Part shown: positions 9,129-17,588 of the stretch, one piece after another
Position numbering within the stretch: position 1 is the stretch's first letter
How the letters are laid out: each line of letters opens with the position of its first letter
Source: Vreelandella hamiltonii
GTDB taxonomy: Bacteria > Pseudomonadota > Gammaproteobacteria > Pseudomonadales > Halomonadaceae
Reading direction: 5' to 3'
Length of the DNA: 64,000 nucleotides
NCBI RefSeq assembly: GCF_014651775.1
Contig: NZ_BMXN01000012.1
Span: forward strand, 43,746-107,745
The notes under the pieces: generated by a model
What the model was told of the DNA's origin: nothing
Database searches by the model: none
The model's input: the letters and a program-made list of their open reading frames with translations, nothing else
Position numbers and translations under genes: made by a program

Positions 9129-9383
9129 ATGAAAATCGTGTCTTTTACAGAAGCGAGGAATGGCTTGAAAGCCGTGCTGGATGGCGTTGTGAATGATGCA
9201 GACACCACCGTGATCACGCGCAGGGATGCTGAAGATGCCGTTGTGATGTCACTGGATTATTACAATAGCCTCATGGAAACAGTGCACCTGCTTCGTTCAC
9301 CTGGTAATGCTGAGCATCTTCACCGCTCAATAGCGCAATACCGTGCTGGCCAGACAAGCGCACGAGCGTTAATGGATGAGTAG
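9129..9383 (+). CDS. yefM: YefM/Phd-family antitoxin
   Basis: This 84-residue protein starts MKIVSFTEARNGLKAVLD, the DNA-binding fold of YefM/Phd antitoxins. DAVVMSLDYYNSLMET, the conserved helix pair before the toxin-binding tail, comes next. It neutralises YoeB and represses its own operon. ATG 9129 is chosen over a GTG at 9105, which lies inside the operator palindrome; GTGAGG precedes the ATG. The stop overlaps the start of yoeB by 8 bp, ensuring coupled translation. Confidence 0.93.
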   Translation: MKIVSFTEARNGLKAVLDGVVNDADTTVITRRDAEDAVVMSLDYYNSLMETVHLLRSPGNAEHLHRSIAQYRAGQTSARALMDE

Positions 9384-9642
9384 CCAACGGCTATTGTGCT
9401 GGACAGATGAGGCCTGGAACGACTACGTCTATTGGCAAGGTCAGGATAAGAAAACCCTCAAGCGCATCAACAAGCTGATCAACGATGTAAAGCGCTCTCC
9501 CTTTGAGGGAATCGGTAAGCCAGAGCCCTTGAAAGAAAATCTGGCGGGCTTTTGGTCTCGACGCATCGATGACACCAATCGGCTTGTTTACGCAGTCGAT
9601 CAACATGCCATCACGGTCATTTCATGCCGCTATCACTATTAG
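9376..9642 (+). CDS. yoeB: YoeB-family mRNA interferase toxin
   Basis: This 88-residue RelE-superfamily toxin cleaves mRNA at the ribosomal A site. The catalytic residues known in E. coli YoeB (Glu46, Arg65, His83, Tyr84) line up with Glu50 in GKPEPLK, Arg69 in DTNRLVY, and the terminal His87-Tyr88 of CRYHY. It is therefore probably active. It overlaps the antitoxin gene by 8 bp. Downstream lies a REP-like sequence and then the MFS gene. Confidence 0.95.
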   Translation: MSSQRLLCWTDEAWNDYVYWQGQDKKTLKRINKLINDVKRSPFEGIGKPEPLKENLAGFWSRRIDDTNRLVYAVDQHAITVISCRYHY

Positions 9643-9680
9643 CCTGAAACTGACCTTGCCTCCGGGAGTCAGTCCGCCTT

Positions 9681-9706
9681 GCGGGAGGTGGCTTTAGCCC
9701 GCGACC
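9681..9706 (+). repeat. Single REP-like unit
   Basis: The sequence GCGGGAGGTGGCTTTAGCCC followed by GCGACC is the same unit found five times at 11792-12030. It lies between yoeB and the MFS gene. Confidence 0.7.
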
Positions 9707-9786
9707 ATGCTAGCCGCCAGGCCGCCTTTAGCACCATGGCGCTTGCCCAACTGCCCATCCAGGCGACACCACCAGGAACTGGCGTG

Positions 9787-10998
9787 ATGAAGCGAACACT
9801 CACTACCGACGATCTGCCCGCGTTAATGACAGGCATCATGGCGACCCTGGCGGCGATAGGTATTGCTCGCTTTGCCTATACGCCGCTATTGCCCGCGATC
9901 ATTCAGCAAGGTTGGTTTACCGCAAGCCAGGGTGCTTACCTGGGGGCGGCCAACCTGTTGGGGTATTTTATCGGCGCGCTTGCCGCCCACTCACTGAGCG
10001 AGCGTTTTGCGCCGCGCTGGGTGTTAGCGGCAAGCTTTGCGGGTATCGGGCTCAGCTTCCTGCTTTGCGCGGGGGCGGGTGGTTTTCACTGGTTCTTCTT
10101 CTGGCGGCTGGTCTCGGGGGTAGGCGGGGGGATCTTGATGGTCGTGGGCCCCTCGCTGGCGCTGGCGGCCACGCCCCCGGAAAGGCGAACCCGTGTCGGT
10201 GCCCTGGTGTTTACCGGTATCGGGTTTGGGGCGCTGCTTTCCGCCCTCGTTGTGCCGTCACTGCTCGGGGTAAGCCTCTCGCTCACCTGGGGTGCGCTGG
10301 GGCTGCTCTGTTTGGCGGCTGGCCTGTCGTGCGACTGGGGCGTTGCGCGCTTGCCCTCACGCCCTGTGACAAGCCCTGTAGCAAACCCGGTGGGTCATAG
10401 CCCTGTTGGGTATGCGGGGGTAAAGTGGGTGGTGGTGCTGGTCATCGGCGCTTACGCGCTGGATGCGGTGGGGTTCGTGCCCCACACCGTGTTCTGGGTG
10501 GACTACCTCGCCAGGGAGCATGCCTTGGGCCATCAAGCCGCTTCACTGCAATGGGGAATCTTCGGGCTGGGTGCCCTGTGCGGGCCGTTCATGGTGGGAG
10601 CGCTGGCCCAGCGCGTGGGGTGGCAAGGGGGCTTGATGATCGCCTTTACGGCCAAGGCCGCTGCCGTCATGCTCCCGGTGTTCTCGCTTGCCCTGCTCAG
10701 CCAGTCGGTTTCCTCGTTCATGGTGGGGGCGATGATTCCCGGCATCGTAGCCCTCACCTCTGGCCGCCTGGCCGAGCTGGTCGGGCCCACCGCCCACAAG
10801 CAGCTCTGGGGTCGAGCCACGGCCGCTTTCGCCGCTGCCCAGGCAGGGGCAGGCTATGCCATGTCGGCGCTGTATGGCATGTGGGGCAGCTACACGCCGC
10901 TCTTCATCATCAGCGGCATGGCGCTTGCCCTTGGCTTGTTGCTGGTACTGCTTAGCCGAGGCGTACAGCAGCGCCGCACACATCCTTCTGTCCAATAA
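9787..10998 (+). CDS. YbfB/YjiJ-family MFS transporter
   Basis: This 403-residue polytopic protein has about twelve hydrophobic segments. The N-terminal RFAYTPLLPAI segment is typical of the YbfB/YjiJ branch of the major facilitator superfamily, and the mid-loop ERRTRVGA is also visible. The substrate is unknown. ATG 9787 begins just before the first membrane segment. The frame is open back to 9679, but that stretch translates the REP-like repeat and is rejected as coding. Confidence 0.85.
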   Translation: MKRTLTTDDLPALMTGIMATLAAIGIARFAYTPLLPAIIQQGWFTASQGAYLGAANLLGYFIGALAAHSLSERFAPRWVLAASFAGIGLSFLLCAGAGGFHWFFFWRLVSGVGGGILMVVGPSLALAATPPERRTRVGALVFTGIGFGALLSALVVPSLLGVSLSLTWGALGLLCLAAGLSCDWGVARLPSRPVTSPVANPVGHSPVGYAGVKWVVVLVIGAYALDAVGFVPHTVFWVDYLAREHALGHQAASLQWGIFGLGALCGPFMVGALAQRVGWQGGLMIAFTAKAAAVMLPVFSLALLSQSVSSFMVGAMIPGIVALTSGRLAELVGPTAHKQLWGRATAAFAAAQAGAGYAMSALYGMWGSYTPLFIISGMALALGLLLVLLSRGVQQRRTHPSVQ

Positions 10999-11000
10999 CC

Positions 11001-11145
11001 TAGGCTTGGTACGAAAAGTCGGCGAGCGATGGCCAGACAAGGCAAAAATCGGCGAAAAGACGGAGTTTACAAGGTGTAAATGAGTACTTTGAGCCGATTT
11101 TTAACGCCGTATGGCCGAGCATAGGCAGTTTTCGTACAAAGCCTA
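11001..11145. mobile_element. MITE-like palindromic element
   Basis: This 145-bp intergenic element is bounded by 17-bp terminal inverted repeats differing at one base (TAGGCTTGGTACGAAAA at 11001-11017; complement at 11129-11145). It also has an inner inverted repeat, AAAAATCGGC against GCCGATTTTT, and other nested complementarity, so it can fold end to end. It carries no gene. It lies directly after the MFS stop codon. I believe closely similar elements occur in other gammaproteobacterial genomes, but could not check. Confidence 0.65.
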
Positions 11146-11176
11146 ACAAGCACTATTCAGATAAAGGGAGGCCACC

Positions 11177-11788
11177 ATGGAACTCTACCTGAACGCAACA
11201 TCCCCCTATGCACGGCTGGTGCGCATCGTGTTACTGGAAAAAGGCCTGATGGACGCCGTGACGCTCAAGTGGTGCGACCCCTGGGCCGACGACGCCGACC
11301 TTCTAAAGGCCAACCCCGCCGGGCGCATCCCCGCACTGGTAACGGAGGAGGGCACCACGCTCAGCGAATCCATGTTGATTGCCATGTACCTGGACAGCCT
11401 GGACAACGTAAAGCCCACCCCGCCCATACTGCCTACCAACTCGTTGAGTGACGTGCTGCACCTGGCAGGCCTGGGCCAAAACCTCATGGATGCCGCATTC
11501 ACCACCGTGATTGCCCGCAAGCACTATGGCCAAGAGATCGACCAGAGCGAGCTGGGCCAACGCCGGACAAGGGCCATGCAGCGGCTGTTGGAGCAACTGA
11601 ATAGCGAGCTGAGCGGCAACCCCACAGCCGAACCGATTCACTTGGGCGACATCGCCATCGCCGTCGCGCTGGAATACCTCGCCTTCCGGCTGCCAGAGAT
11701 ACGCTGGAAAGAAGCGCATCCCCAGCTTGCCGCGTGGCATGCAGCCGTAACAGCGCGAACAAGCTTCCAGCAAACCGCCTTCACCTAG
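11177..11788 (+). CDS. Glutathione S-transferase family protein
   Basis: The protein has 203 residues. The N-terminal thioredoxin-fold domain shows NATSPYARLVRIVLLEKGL (residues 6-24), NPAGRIPAL with the cis-proline, and the glutathione-contact pair ES in LSESMLIAMYL. The C-terminal half is the all-helical GST domain with GDIAIAVALEYLAFR. The role is probably detoxification or stress response; the substrate is unknown. GGGAGG precedes the ATG. A REP-like array begins immediately after the stop codon. Confidence 0.92.
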   Translation: MELYLNATSPYARLVRIVLLEKGLMDAVTLKWCDPWADDADLLKANPAGRIPALVTEEGTTLSESMLIAMYLDSLDNVKPTPPILPTNSLSDVLHLAGLGQNLMDAAFTTVIARKHYGQEIDQSELGQRRTRAMQRLLEQLNSELSGNPTAEPIHLGDIAIAVALEYLAFRLPEIRWKEAHPQLAAWHAAVTARTSFQQTAFT

Positions 11789-11791
11789 CCA

Positions 11792-12030
11792 CCCCGTGGG
11801 AGGTGGCTTCAGCCCGCGACCACTCTCCCAAAGGTGAACCCGCCCCGTGGGAGGCGGCTTCAGCCCGCGACCAACCCCCCCGAGGGTTGAACCCGCCCCG
11901 TGGGAGGCGGCTTCAGCCCGCGACCAACTCCCCCCAGAGGTGAACCCGCCCCGTGGGAGGCGGCTTCAGCCCGCGACCACCTCCCCCAGAGGTGAACCAG
12001 CCCCGTGGGAGGTGGCTTCAGCCCGCGACC
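11792..12030 (+). repeat. Five-unit REP-like tandem array
   Basis: Five copies of a unit beginning CCCCGTGGGAGGCGGCTTCA and continuing GCCCGCGACCA start (at GTGGG) at 11796, 11847, 11900, 11953 and 12005. The spacing is 51-53 bp, with similar short linkers rich in CCCC and GGTGAACC. Each core has an internal GGCT-TC-AGCC stem. The units are all in the same orientation. The array fills the gap between the GST and amidase genes and ends just before the latter's ribosome-binding site. Confidence 0.85.
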
Positions 12031-12058
12031 ATTCAAGCACCCAGCCAGGGGAAATAAA

Positions 12059-12847
12059 GTGACCAACAACAAAGCCATCACCATTGCACTCGCCCAACTG
12101 CCCGTCAGCAAAGCAGCGGTAGACGACAACCTGCACACGCACCTGGGCTACGTGGAATGCGCCGCAGCGCTGGGGGCCAACGTGGTGGCCTTTCCCGAAC
12201 TCTCGCTGACCGGCTACGAGCTGGCGCTACTCAGCCAACTGGCCATGCCTCGCGACGATACAACCTTTGCCGCCCTCACTGCCGCTGCCGTAGCCAACAA
12301 CATAGTGGTGATCGCAGGCTGCCCACTGCACAACCACAACGGCAAACCCTACATCGCAGCGGTGATCTGCTTCCCCAACGGTGAACACACCTTCTACCTG
12401 AAACAACACCTGCACGAAGGGGAAGAGGTTTACTGTACCCCCGGTTGTGATAGCGGCCTGATCGACATCAGAGGCACCCGCATCGCCCTGGCCGTGTGCG
12501 CCGACTTCACCCACCCAAGCCACGCCGCCACCGCCGCCGCGCAGCAGGCGGACGTTTACCTCGCCAGCGCGCTGATCTCCCCAGGCGGCTACGCCTACGA
12601 TGCCGAGCTGCTCGCCGCCATCGCAAAACGCCACCAACTTCCGGTACTGCTCGCCAACCACATTTCCACCACAGGCGGCTGGCAAACCTGCGGCAATAGC
12701 GGCGGCTGGAACGCTGCAGGTGAGCTAGCGGTAAGCGCTAATGGCACTCAGCCCTGCCTGGTGCTGTGTCGTACTCACCACGGTGCCATAAGCGGTAGCG
12801 TGGAAGTGATGACTCGCCTTCCTCCCAAAGCACCCATTATCGACTAA
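12059..12847 (+). CDS. Carbon-nitrogen hydrolase (nitrilase/amidase superfamily)
   Basis: This 262-residue enzyme of the nitrilase superfamily has its catalytic triad visible: glutamate in FPELSLTG, lysine in FYLKQHLHEGEE, and cysteine in AVCADFTHP. It would hydrolyse an amide or nitrile in the cytosol; the substrate is not known. A GTG start at 12059 is chosen because AGGGGA precedes it and the catalytic domain begins at once. The upstream in-frame start at 12005 lies within the REP array. Confidence 0.87.
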   Translation: MTNNKAITIALAQLPVSKAAVDDNLHTHLGYVECAAALGANVVAFPELSLTGYELALLSQLAMPRDDTTFAALTAAAVANNIVVIAGCPLHNHNGKPYIAAVICFPNGEHTFYLKQHLHEGEEVYCTPGCDSGLIDIRGTRIALAVCADFTHPSHAATAAAQQADVYLASALISPGGYAYDAELLAAIAKRHQLPVLLANHISTTGGWQTCGNSGGWNAAGELAVSANGTQPCLVLCRTHHGAISGSVEVMTRLPPKAPIID

Positions 12848-12931
12848 AAACTAAGCCGCCGAGGTAGGCTTAACCCATGCTTGCTGCTAGGCTCAAAGTA
12901 TTAGAGCGAATAACGCCGCAGGGACAACACA

Positions 12932-13252
12932 ATGCAGAATGCCCGCATAACGCTTCACCCAAGCAAGCAGCGCATGCAAGTGCGGGTGGATGACATTCTG
13001 CTAGCTGACTCCACCAATACGCTGGGACTCTGTGAACACGGCTACCCGCCATGCCACTACTTCCCACGTGATGACGTGCGGATGGGCTTACTCACCGTTT
13101 CAGAAACGACCACTTATTGCCCGTTTAAAGGGCATGCAGTGTATTTTTCGCTGGGTGAGCGGCGGGATATTGCTTGGAGTTATGAGGAGCCGATTGAGGG
13201 GGGGGAGGCTATAGCGGGTAGGGTTGCGTTTTATGAGGAAGTAAGCGAATGA
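12932..13252 (+). CDS. DUF427 domain-containing protein
   Basis: This 106-residue protein has the DUF427 pattern: VRVDDILLADSTNTLGLCE, then YFPRDDVRMGLL, TYCPFKGHAVYFSL, and a final IAWSYEEP segment. The fold is a small beta-tent and the biochemical role is unclear. It is the last gene of normal composition before the AT-rich island, so the island's left boundary lies in the next 230 bases. Confidence 0.88.
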   Translation: MQNARITLHPSKQRMQVRVDDILLADSTNTLGLCEHGYPPCHYFPRDDVRMGLLTVSETTTYCPFKGHAVYFSLGERRDIAWSYEEPIEGGEAIAGRVAFYEEVSE

Positions 13253-13396
13253 GGCCTTTTCACTAAATCGGTCATGCTGGGGAATGTAGTAGTTGTTTGA
13301 GTTTTGAATATATAGCCTAATGAAAATTTGCGTATATAAAAGTCAGAGGCATGAGAAAATCTGGCAGGCAGCAACTACAGAAAAAATGCCAACACG

Positions 13397-13425
13397 TTCA
13401 TTCAATTATGAGTGCGCAGTATAAT
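13397..13425 (+). promoter_or_regulatory. Predicted promoter of the AIPR gene
   Basis: A perfect -10 hexamer TATAAT at 13420-13425 lies 17 bp after a weak -35, TTCATT at 13397-13402. The start codon is 60 bp downstream. The rest of the 13253-13485 gap is AT-rich and shows nothing else. Confidence 0.5.
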
Positions 13426-13485
13426 ACGCTGTTATGCGGTTAACATTAATTTTTTCACAGTCTTTTTAAATGAAAAGGAAGTTAA

Positions 13486-15213
13486 ATGCCAATGAATCCT
13501 ATTGTTAAGGCGCAACTAGGTACATTTATTAAAATGAATCCTAATGCAACATATAGTGAATCAGATTTCTTTGAGGTCATGTCAATTTTCTCATTGGAGA
13601 ATGGCATTCTTGGAGAAAATATTGACCCCTTTAGGGCTCATTTAAAAGGTGATGAGTTTGGTATAGATGGCATTTCTATTTTTATTCAGGGAACACTTTG
13701 CACTGATGTTGATGAGGCGGAAGATATTCTCTCTGTTGGAAAAAAGCATACCTCTGAATTCCGTTTCTATCAGTCAAAAACATCGGATAATTTAGATTAT
13801 GGAAATGTTTCAAAATTTTTAGATGCGGTATATGACTTCTTTACTAATCAGAGTTTTGTAACTGGAACGCAATTAGAAAACTTGATTGAAGTGAAAGACA
13901 AGATATATGAATCAGCAGCTAAAACAAGCCCCACATTAAGATGCTTCTACTGTACTACAGGTTCGGGGCAAGTTTCTGATATGATTCAAAAGTTAATTGA
14001 TGCCAACAAAGATCGGTTGGCTGAGTTAAATATATTTGAAGAGGTTCACATAGAATGTATAGGTGCCAAAGTAATTCAGAATGGTTTTCGATCTGCTACT
14101 AATTCATCATCTGCCAAGTTAAACTTTCCAAAAGCGATAACGATGCCAACCCATGAGAAAGTTGACGAGGCATATATAGGGTATGTTCCTGCATCTGAAA
14201 TTCTAGAGATATCACTTGGCGATCCTGATCAGGATGGAGTTCGGCATATAAATAGGTCGCTATTCTACGATAATGTTAGGGATTTCAACCCGGATTCTGA
14301 AATAAATAAGAGAATTATTTCAGAGTTAGAATCGGGTGATAATGCTTCTTTTGTTTTCAAGAACAATGGAATAACCGTAGTCTCGAAAAGTATAGATCGT
14401 AAAAGTGATACTTTTACTATTGAAGACTACCAAATTGTTAACGGGTGCCAAACCACCAATATATTAGCTCACATTAGAGAAAAAGCTGAGGGTATTTCAG
14501 TTCCACTACGCCTAATCGGCTGTAGTGATATTGATTTTGTGTCTAGTGTTATAATTGGTACTAATAGGCAAAATGAAGTGAAAGAGGATCAGTTTTGGGC
14601 AATGCGCCCATTTATGAAAGACTTAGAAGAATATTGTGCCTCTCAAAGTGGTGATAGCAGAATATTTATAGAAAGACGTGATAATCAGTATCGAGACATA
14701 TCAGTTGAACGCACGCGTATATTTAAGCCTTCGGATCTGATGAAGGCTGCTGCTGCAATGTTTTTCCACCAACCGCATCGAGCGGCACGCGATCATAGAG
14801 GGATTCGAAGTGAGTTTTCGGAGCGAATATTTACAGAAGGTCATAATGTTGAGCTCTATCATGTGGCTGCCCTAGCGCTGTATAAATTTGACTTCCTGGT
14901 GCGCACGGCAAAGATAGACAGGTCTAGAGTTATTTATAGATTCTATGCTTTATATGCTTTATTTCGAATGCATTGGAGTACACCTGATATATTAGATGCA
15001 TCACCTAAATCGCAAAAAAAAGTCCGGGACGCAGTGATTGATGTTTTGAATGATAATGAGGCGTTTTCAGTTAAAATAGAAGAGGTTGCTGGCCACATTG
15101 AAAAAATAATATCTGAGGCTGGTATAACTACTCGTGAAAAAATTCGAGATTACTTAAGAGCTGAAAGTGTAGTAGATGAGTTTAGTAGTAGGTTTTTTCA
15201 AAAAATAGTGTAA
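13486..15213 (+). CDS. AIPR-family (abortive infection phage resistance) protein
   Basis: The 575-residue protein matches the AIPR family. The central signatures are FVFKNNGITVVS (about 289-300) and IVNGCQTTNIL (317-327), with RRDNQYRDIS further on. AIPR proteins were first tied to abortive phage resistance; their mechanism is poorly known. The N-terminal part has EFGIDGISIFI (Glu57, Asp61) and FRFYQSKTS (Gln96-Lys98). This is the spacing of a PD-(D/E)xK-type nuclease core, an inference. Base composition is far more AT-rich than the flanking genes, a sign of transfer. It stands alone with its own promoter. Confidence 0.85.
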   Translation: MPMNPIVKAQLGTFIKMNPNATYSESDFFEVMSIFSLENGILGENIDPFRAHLKGDEFGIDGISIFIQGTLCTDVDEAEDILSVGKKHTSEFRFYQSKTSDNLDYGNVSKFLDAVYDFFTNQSFVTGTQLENLIEVKDKIYESAAKTSPTLRCFYCTTGSGQVSDMIQKLIDANKDRLAELNIFEEVHIECIGAKVIQNGFRSATNSSSAKLNFPKAITMPTHEKVDEAYIGYVPASEILEISLGDPDQDGVRHINRSLFYDNVRDFNPDSEINKRIISELESGDNASFVFKNNGITVVSKSIDRKSDTFTIEDYQIVNGCQTTNILAHIREKAEGISVPLRLIGCSDIDFVSSVIIGTNRQNEVKEDQFWAMRPFMKDLEEYCASQSGDSRIFIERRDNQYRDISVERTRIFKPSDLMKAAAAMFFHQPHRAARDHRGIRSEFSERIFTEGHNVELYHVAALALYKFDFLVRTAKIDRSRVIYRFYALYALFRMHWSTPDILDASPKSQKKVRDAVIDVLNDNEAFSVKIEEVAGHIEKIISEAGITTREKIRDYLRAESVVDEFSSRFFQKIV

Positions 15214-15302
15214 TGGTGGTCCGTATATGAAGCGCTAAATCTGGCGTGGAATATAACTAGGCTTTATATCGGCCTGCGTTGAATGTCCGCTCTTGGCTGA
15301 AG

Positions 15303-15332
15303 GCCGACATTACCAGCACTGCTAATGTCGGC
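15303..15332. repeat. Intergenic inverted repeat
   Basis: A perfect 10-bp inverted repeat, GCCGACATTA-(10)-TAATGTCGGC, lies 90 bp after the AIPR stop within a GC-richer patch that also reads GAATGTCCGCTCTTGGC. There is no T-tract, so termination is doubtful. It may be a dispersed repeat. Confidence 0.6.
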
Positions 15333-15347
15333 TTTGATTACATATTA

Positions 15348-15570
15348 CTACATATCACTAACCCTCATAACTTTCCTAGTAACCGCCTCATTCAACACTC
15401 CGAGCTTGGCTTCCACCACAGTGAGCCATTCACGGGCGCAGGTGATGCCAGTGTACATTAGCTCGCGTGTCAGGATGGAGTTCAGAGTGGGCGGTAGTAG
15501 TAGGACGATGCGCAACAACTCCGAGCACTAGGATTTGTGGGCAGTCATCGCAACACGGTTTCCGCCGCTT
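15348..15570 (-). pseudogene. recD: Decayed duplicate of the recD 3' end
   Basis: This stretch aligns with the end of the intact recD gene (about 17836-18046) at roughly 80 percent identity. The translated minus strand reads MTAHKS-stop-CSEL, then NSILTRELMYTGIT, AREWLTVVEAKLGVLNEAV, matching RecD's MTVHKSQGSEF, NPILTRELVYTGIT and AREWLTVVEAKRGVLNEAV. A TAG at 15528-15530 replaces the glutamine codon of KSQGS, and one base is missing near 15553. Most substitutions are G-to-A or C-to-T type. The gene upstream of this piece is absent, so it is a displaced tail and not a second recD. Confidence 0.88.
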
Positions 15571-16017
15571 GCAGGAGGCATTGATTTTATTTCTCATAGT
15601 CAATGTCACTTAGTATAGATTAGTGATAATATGAGTTGCCATAGAACTAACTTAGATGGCAAAAGTTACAACCCACTTATCATGAAAACAGCTTCCGAGT
15701 AAAAATTATTAAAATTTAGTGGGTGAAAATCAAGGAAGGTATTAAAACTTTGATTTATAAATTTTCAGCATCATAGGGGTAGTATGTACATACTTAATGT
15801 TGGTTATTTTATAGACCTTGAGATATGTGTTTTCGATGCTTCTAAAGATAATTATGAAAAATTAAGATAGGCTCGATTCGCTAGGGTTTAATTAAAAATA
15901 ATGCCTTGAGGATATGCTGGCAATAATTTTATTGTGACTAGTGAACTTTATTTTTTTAGCTATAGCTATATTTGAAAACTATATAATGGCTTTTTAAATT
16001 CGTTGGGGAGATTAGAG
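15571..16017. other. AT-rich non-coding stretch with a probable promoter
   Basis: No convincing gene is seen in these 447 bases. A perfect -10-like TATAAT lies at 15982-15987, 30 bp before the preferred start of the next gene, without a clear -35. A 28-codon frame at 15784-15870 follows an AGGGG but has no other support. Confidence 0.5.
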
Positions 16018-17379
16018 TTGATAGAGGAAGACTATAAAAAAGGTTGGCGACAGCATTTTCCTACCTATCATTTTGATGACCGGGATATTGCGCTGGAAGA
16101 ATATAAAGTTGCAGCGAAAAACCTAGAATCAGAAGAGCGGGTTTTTCTCAATGCATCGAATGTGTCTCTTGTGTCGACGGCAGCCCTAGGATCACTGCTA
16201 GTAGGGTCATCAGATAGATTAGCTTCTGTGTTTGAAGGTATAATACCAGCTTATATAATCTCCATTGTTTTAATTTCAATAATTTTTGGTTTTGCTTTTG
16301 TCACTCTTAAGTATTTTGTTGATCGTCAAAGATCAATAGTTTTTTCAGGTAGGAAAGTCATTATTTTAAGAAGAATGCTTGGGCTTAGCTATGGGAGAGT
16401 TCAGCTATTATTGCCTAACTGGAGAGTTGAGGGAGCAGATCAGCCGTTAGCGGTACGTTTGTTTCCAGGGTGGTTTACCTATGTTGCTTATCCCTTTTGG
16501 ATTGTGTCTATAATATCTACTTCAGTGGTATTTTTTTTAAGTGCATACATAGTTAAGCAAAATCCAGGTTTTTTTGAAGAAATATCCCCAGTATTATTTA
16601 TCGTTTGCTTTACTTTAGTATGGTTTTTTTCAACTGTTTTTGTTTATAGGGTTTCGTTGCTAGATATACATGAGACATCTAGGCTGCTTTTCTATCGAAT
16701 GGTAGCCAAGTTGATTAGACTTCCTTTGGTAGAAAATTTTGAATATATAATTTATCGAGCAAAACTGTCTTTCTATGAAACGGACAGGCTTGGAATAAAT
16801 ACCACTAAGCTAAAAGAGTTTCTTGTTTTTATAGAAGATAAAAGATTTTACGCTCATAGAGGTATTGATTATCGTGCAGTTTTGAGAGGTGTTCTTGGTA
16901 TTGTTAAGATAAAAAACAGATCAGGTGGTTCAACTATTGTTCAGCAGTTGATAAGAACATTGTTTGTTTTAGATTTGAAAAAAAAGTATCGACGGAAGTT
17001 TTTAGAACTTTCTTTGGCTCCATGGGTAACAAGTATTTTTTCTAAAAATACTATTTTAGATATGTATATTTCTGCTGTTCGTTTTGAGAAGGGCTGTTTT
17101 GGTGTTGTGGAAGCAATGGAATATTTTTGGTCTAAAGTAGAAAAAAACCCTACAAATGCTCAAGCTTTTTTTCTTATAGAACGCGTTAGTAATGTACGTT
17201 CACGTTTGCTAGTGCGAAAAATTATTGAAACGGCTAGATCGGCACAGCGTAATAGCTTGATGGATGAAGAAGATTTAAAAGAATTGTTTTTCCTTTATTA
17301 TCAAGCTGTTAAAAGAAACAAGATTTTAGCTTCAAATGATCAAGTTGAAAACCTTCGAAGCTCATTGGCTCCTTTTTAA
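16018..17379 (+). CDS. Polytopic membrane protein with C-terminal GT51 transglycosylase domain
   Basis: The 453-residue protein joins a four-segment membrane domain (hydrophobic stretches near residues 45-65, 75-100, 155-180 and 190-215) to a peptidoglycan glycosyltransferase (GT51) domain at about 260-395. GT51 motifs present are EDKRFYAHRG (catalytic Glu273), GGSTIVQQLIR (from 303), RKFLELSLA, and GVVEAMEYFWSK. The usual YLN motif reads YIS. No transpeptidase domain follows. The basic loop between segments two and three (GRKVIILRRM) and the basic stretch after segment four suggest that both termini are cytosolic. A TTG at 16018, preceded by GGGGAG, is preferred to the TTG at 16003. The gene is strongly AT-rich and foreign. 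Biological role unknown. Confidence 0.75.
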   Translation: MIEEDYKKGWRQHFPTYHFDDRDIALEEYKVAAKNLESEERVFLNASNVSLVSTAALGSLLVGSSDRLASVFEGIIPAYIISIVLISIIFGFAFVTLKYFVDRQRSIVFSGRKVIILRRMLGLSYGRVQLLLPNWRVEGADQPLAVRLFPGWFTYVAYPFWIVSIISTSVVFFLSAYIVKQNPGFFEEISPVLFIVCFTLVWFFSTVFVYRVSLLDIHETSRLLFYRMVAKLIRLPLVENFEYIIYRAKLSFYETDRLGINTTKLKEFLVFIEDKRFYAHRGIDYRAVLRGVLGIVKIKNRSGGSTIVQQLIRTLFVLDLKKKYRRKFLELSLAPWVTSIFSKNTILDMYISAVRFEKGCFGVVEAMEYFWSKVEKNPTNAQAFFLIERVSNVRSRLLVRKIIETARSAQRNSLMDEEDLKELFFLYYQAVKRNKILASNDQVENLRSSLAPF

Positions 17380-17553
17380 TGTTCGGGTTATATGCCGTTA
17401 ATGATTTTAAATTTTTATTAGTTGCTGTGTGCTAGTTAGAGGCTGTTAGTTATATGCACTGGTTTGAAAGGCAGAGTGCGAAATAATGCGTATATTTTTA
17501 GTTTCGTGATTTTTGCATGAAAAATAATTTTATTAATTATCGCTTTTTTAAAT

Positions 17554-17575
17554 AAGCCCTGGTTAATCAGGGCTT
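17554..17575. terminator. Bidirectional terminator-like hairpin
   Basis: The perfect 8-bp stem AAGCCCTG/CAGGGCTT has a GTTAAT loop. It is flanked by A- and T-rich runs on both sides and lies between two convergent genes: the transglycosylase and the small basic protein. Confidence 0.65.
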
Positions 17576-17588
17576 TAAAAAATACTGT

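Noticed and set aside
11792..12030. CRISPR array
   Set aside because: Units are about 51-53 bp apart, but the linkers are themselves similar and the cores carry REP-type stems. There are no unique spacers and no cas genes.
15279..15531. Two short plus-strand frames of 60 and 68 codons
   Set aside because: They read through the inverted repeat and the antisense of the recD remnant, so they are not genes.
15784..15870. 28-codon frame after an AGGGG
   Set aside because: Short, in AT-rich non-coding DNA where such frames arise by chance, with no other support.
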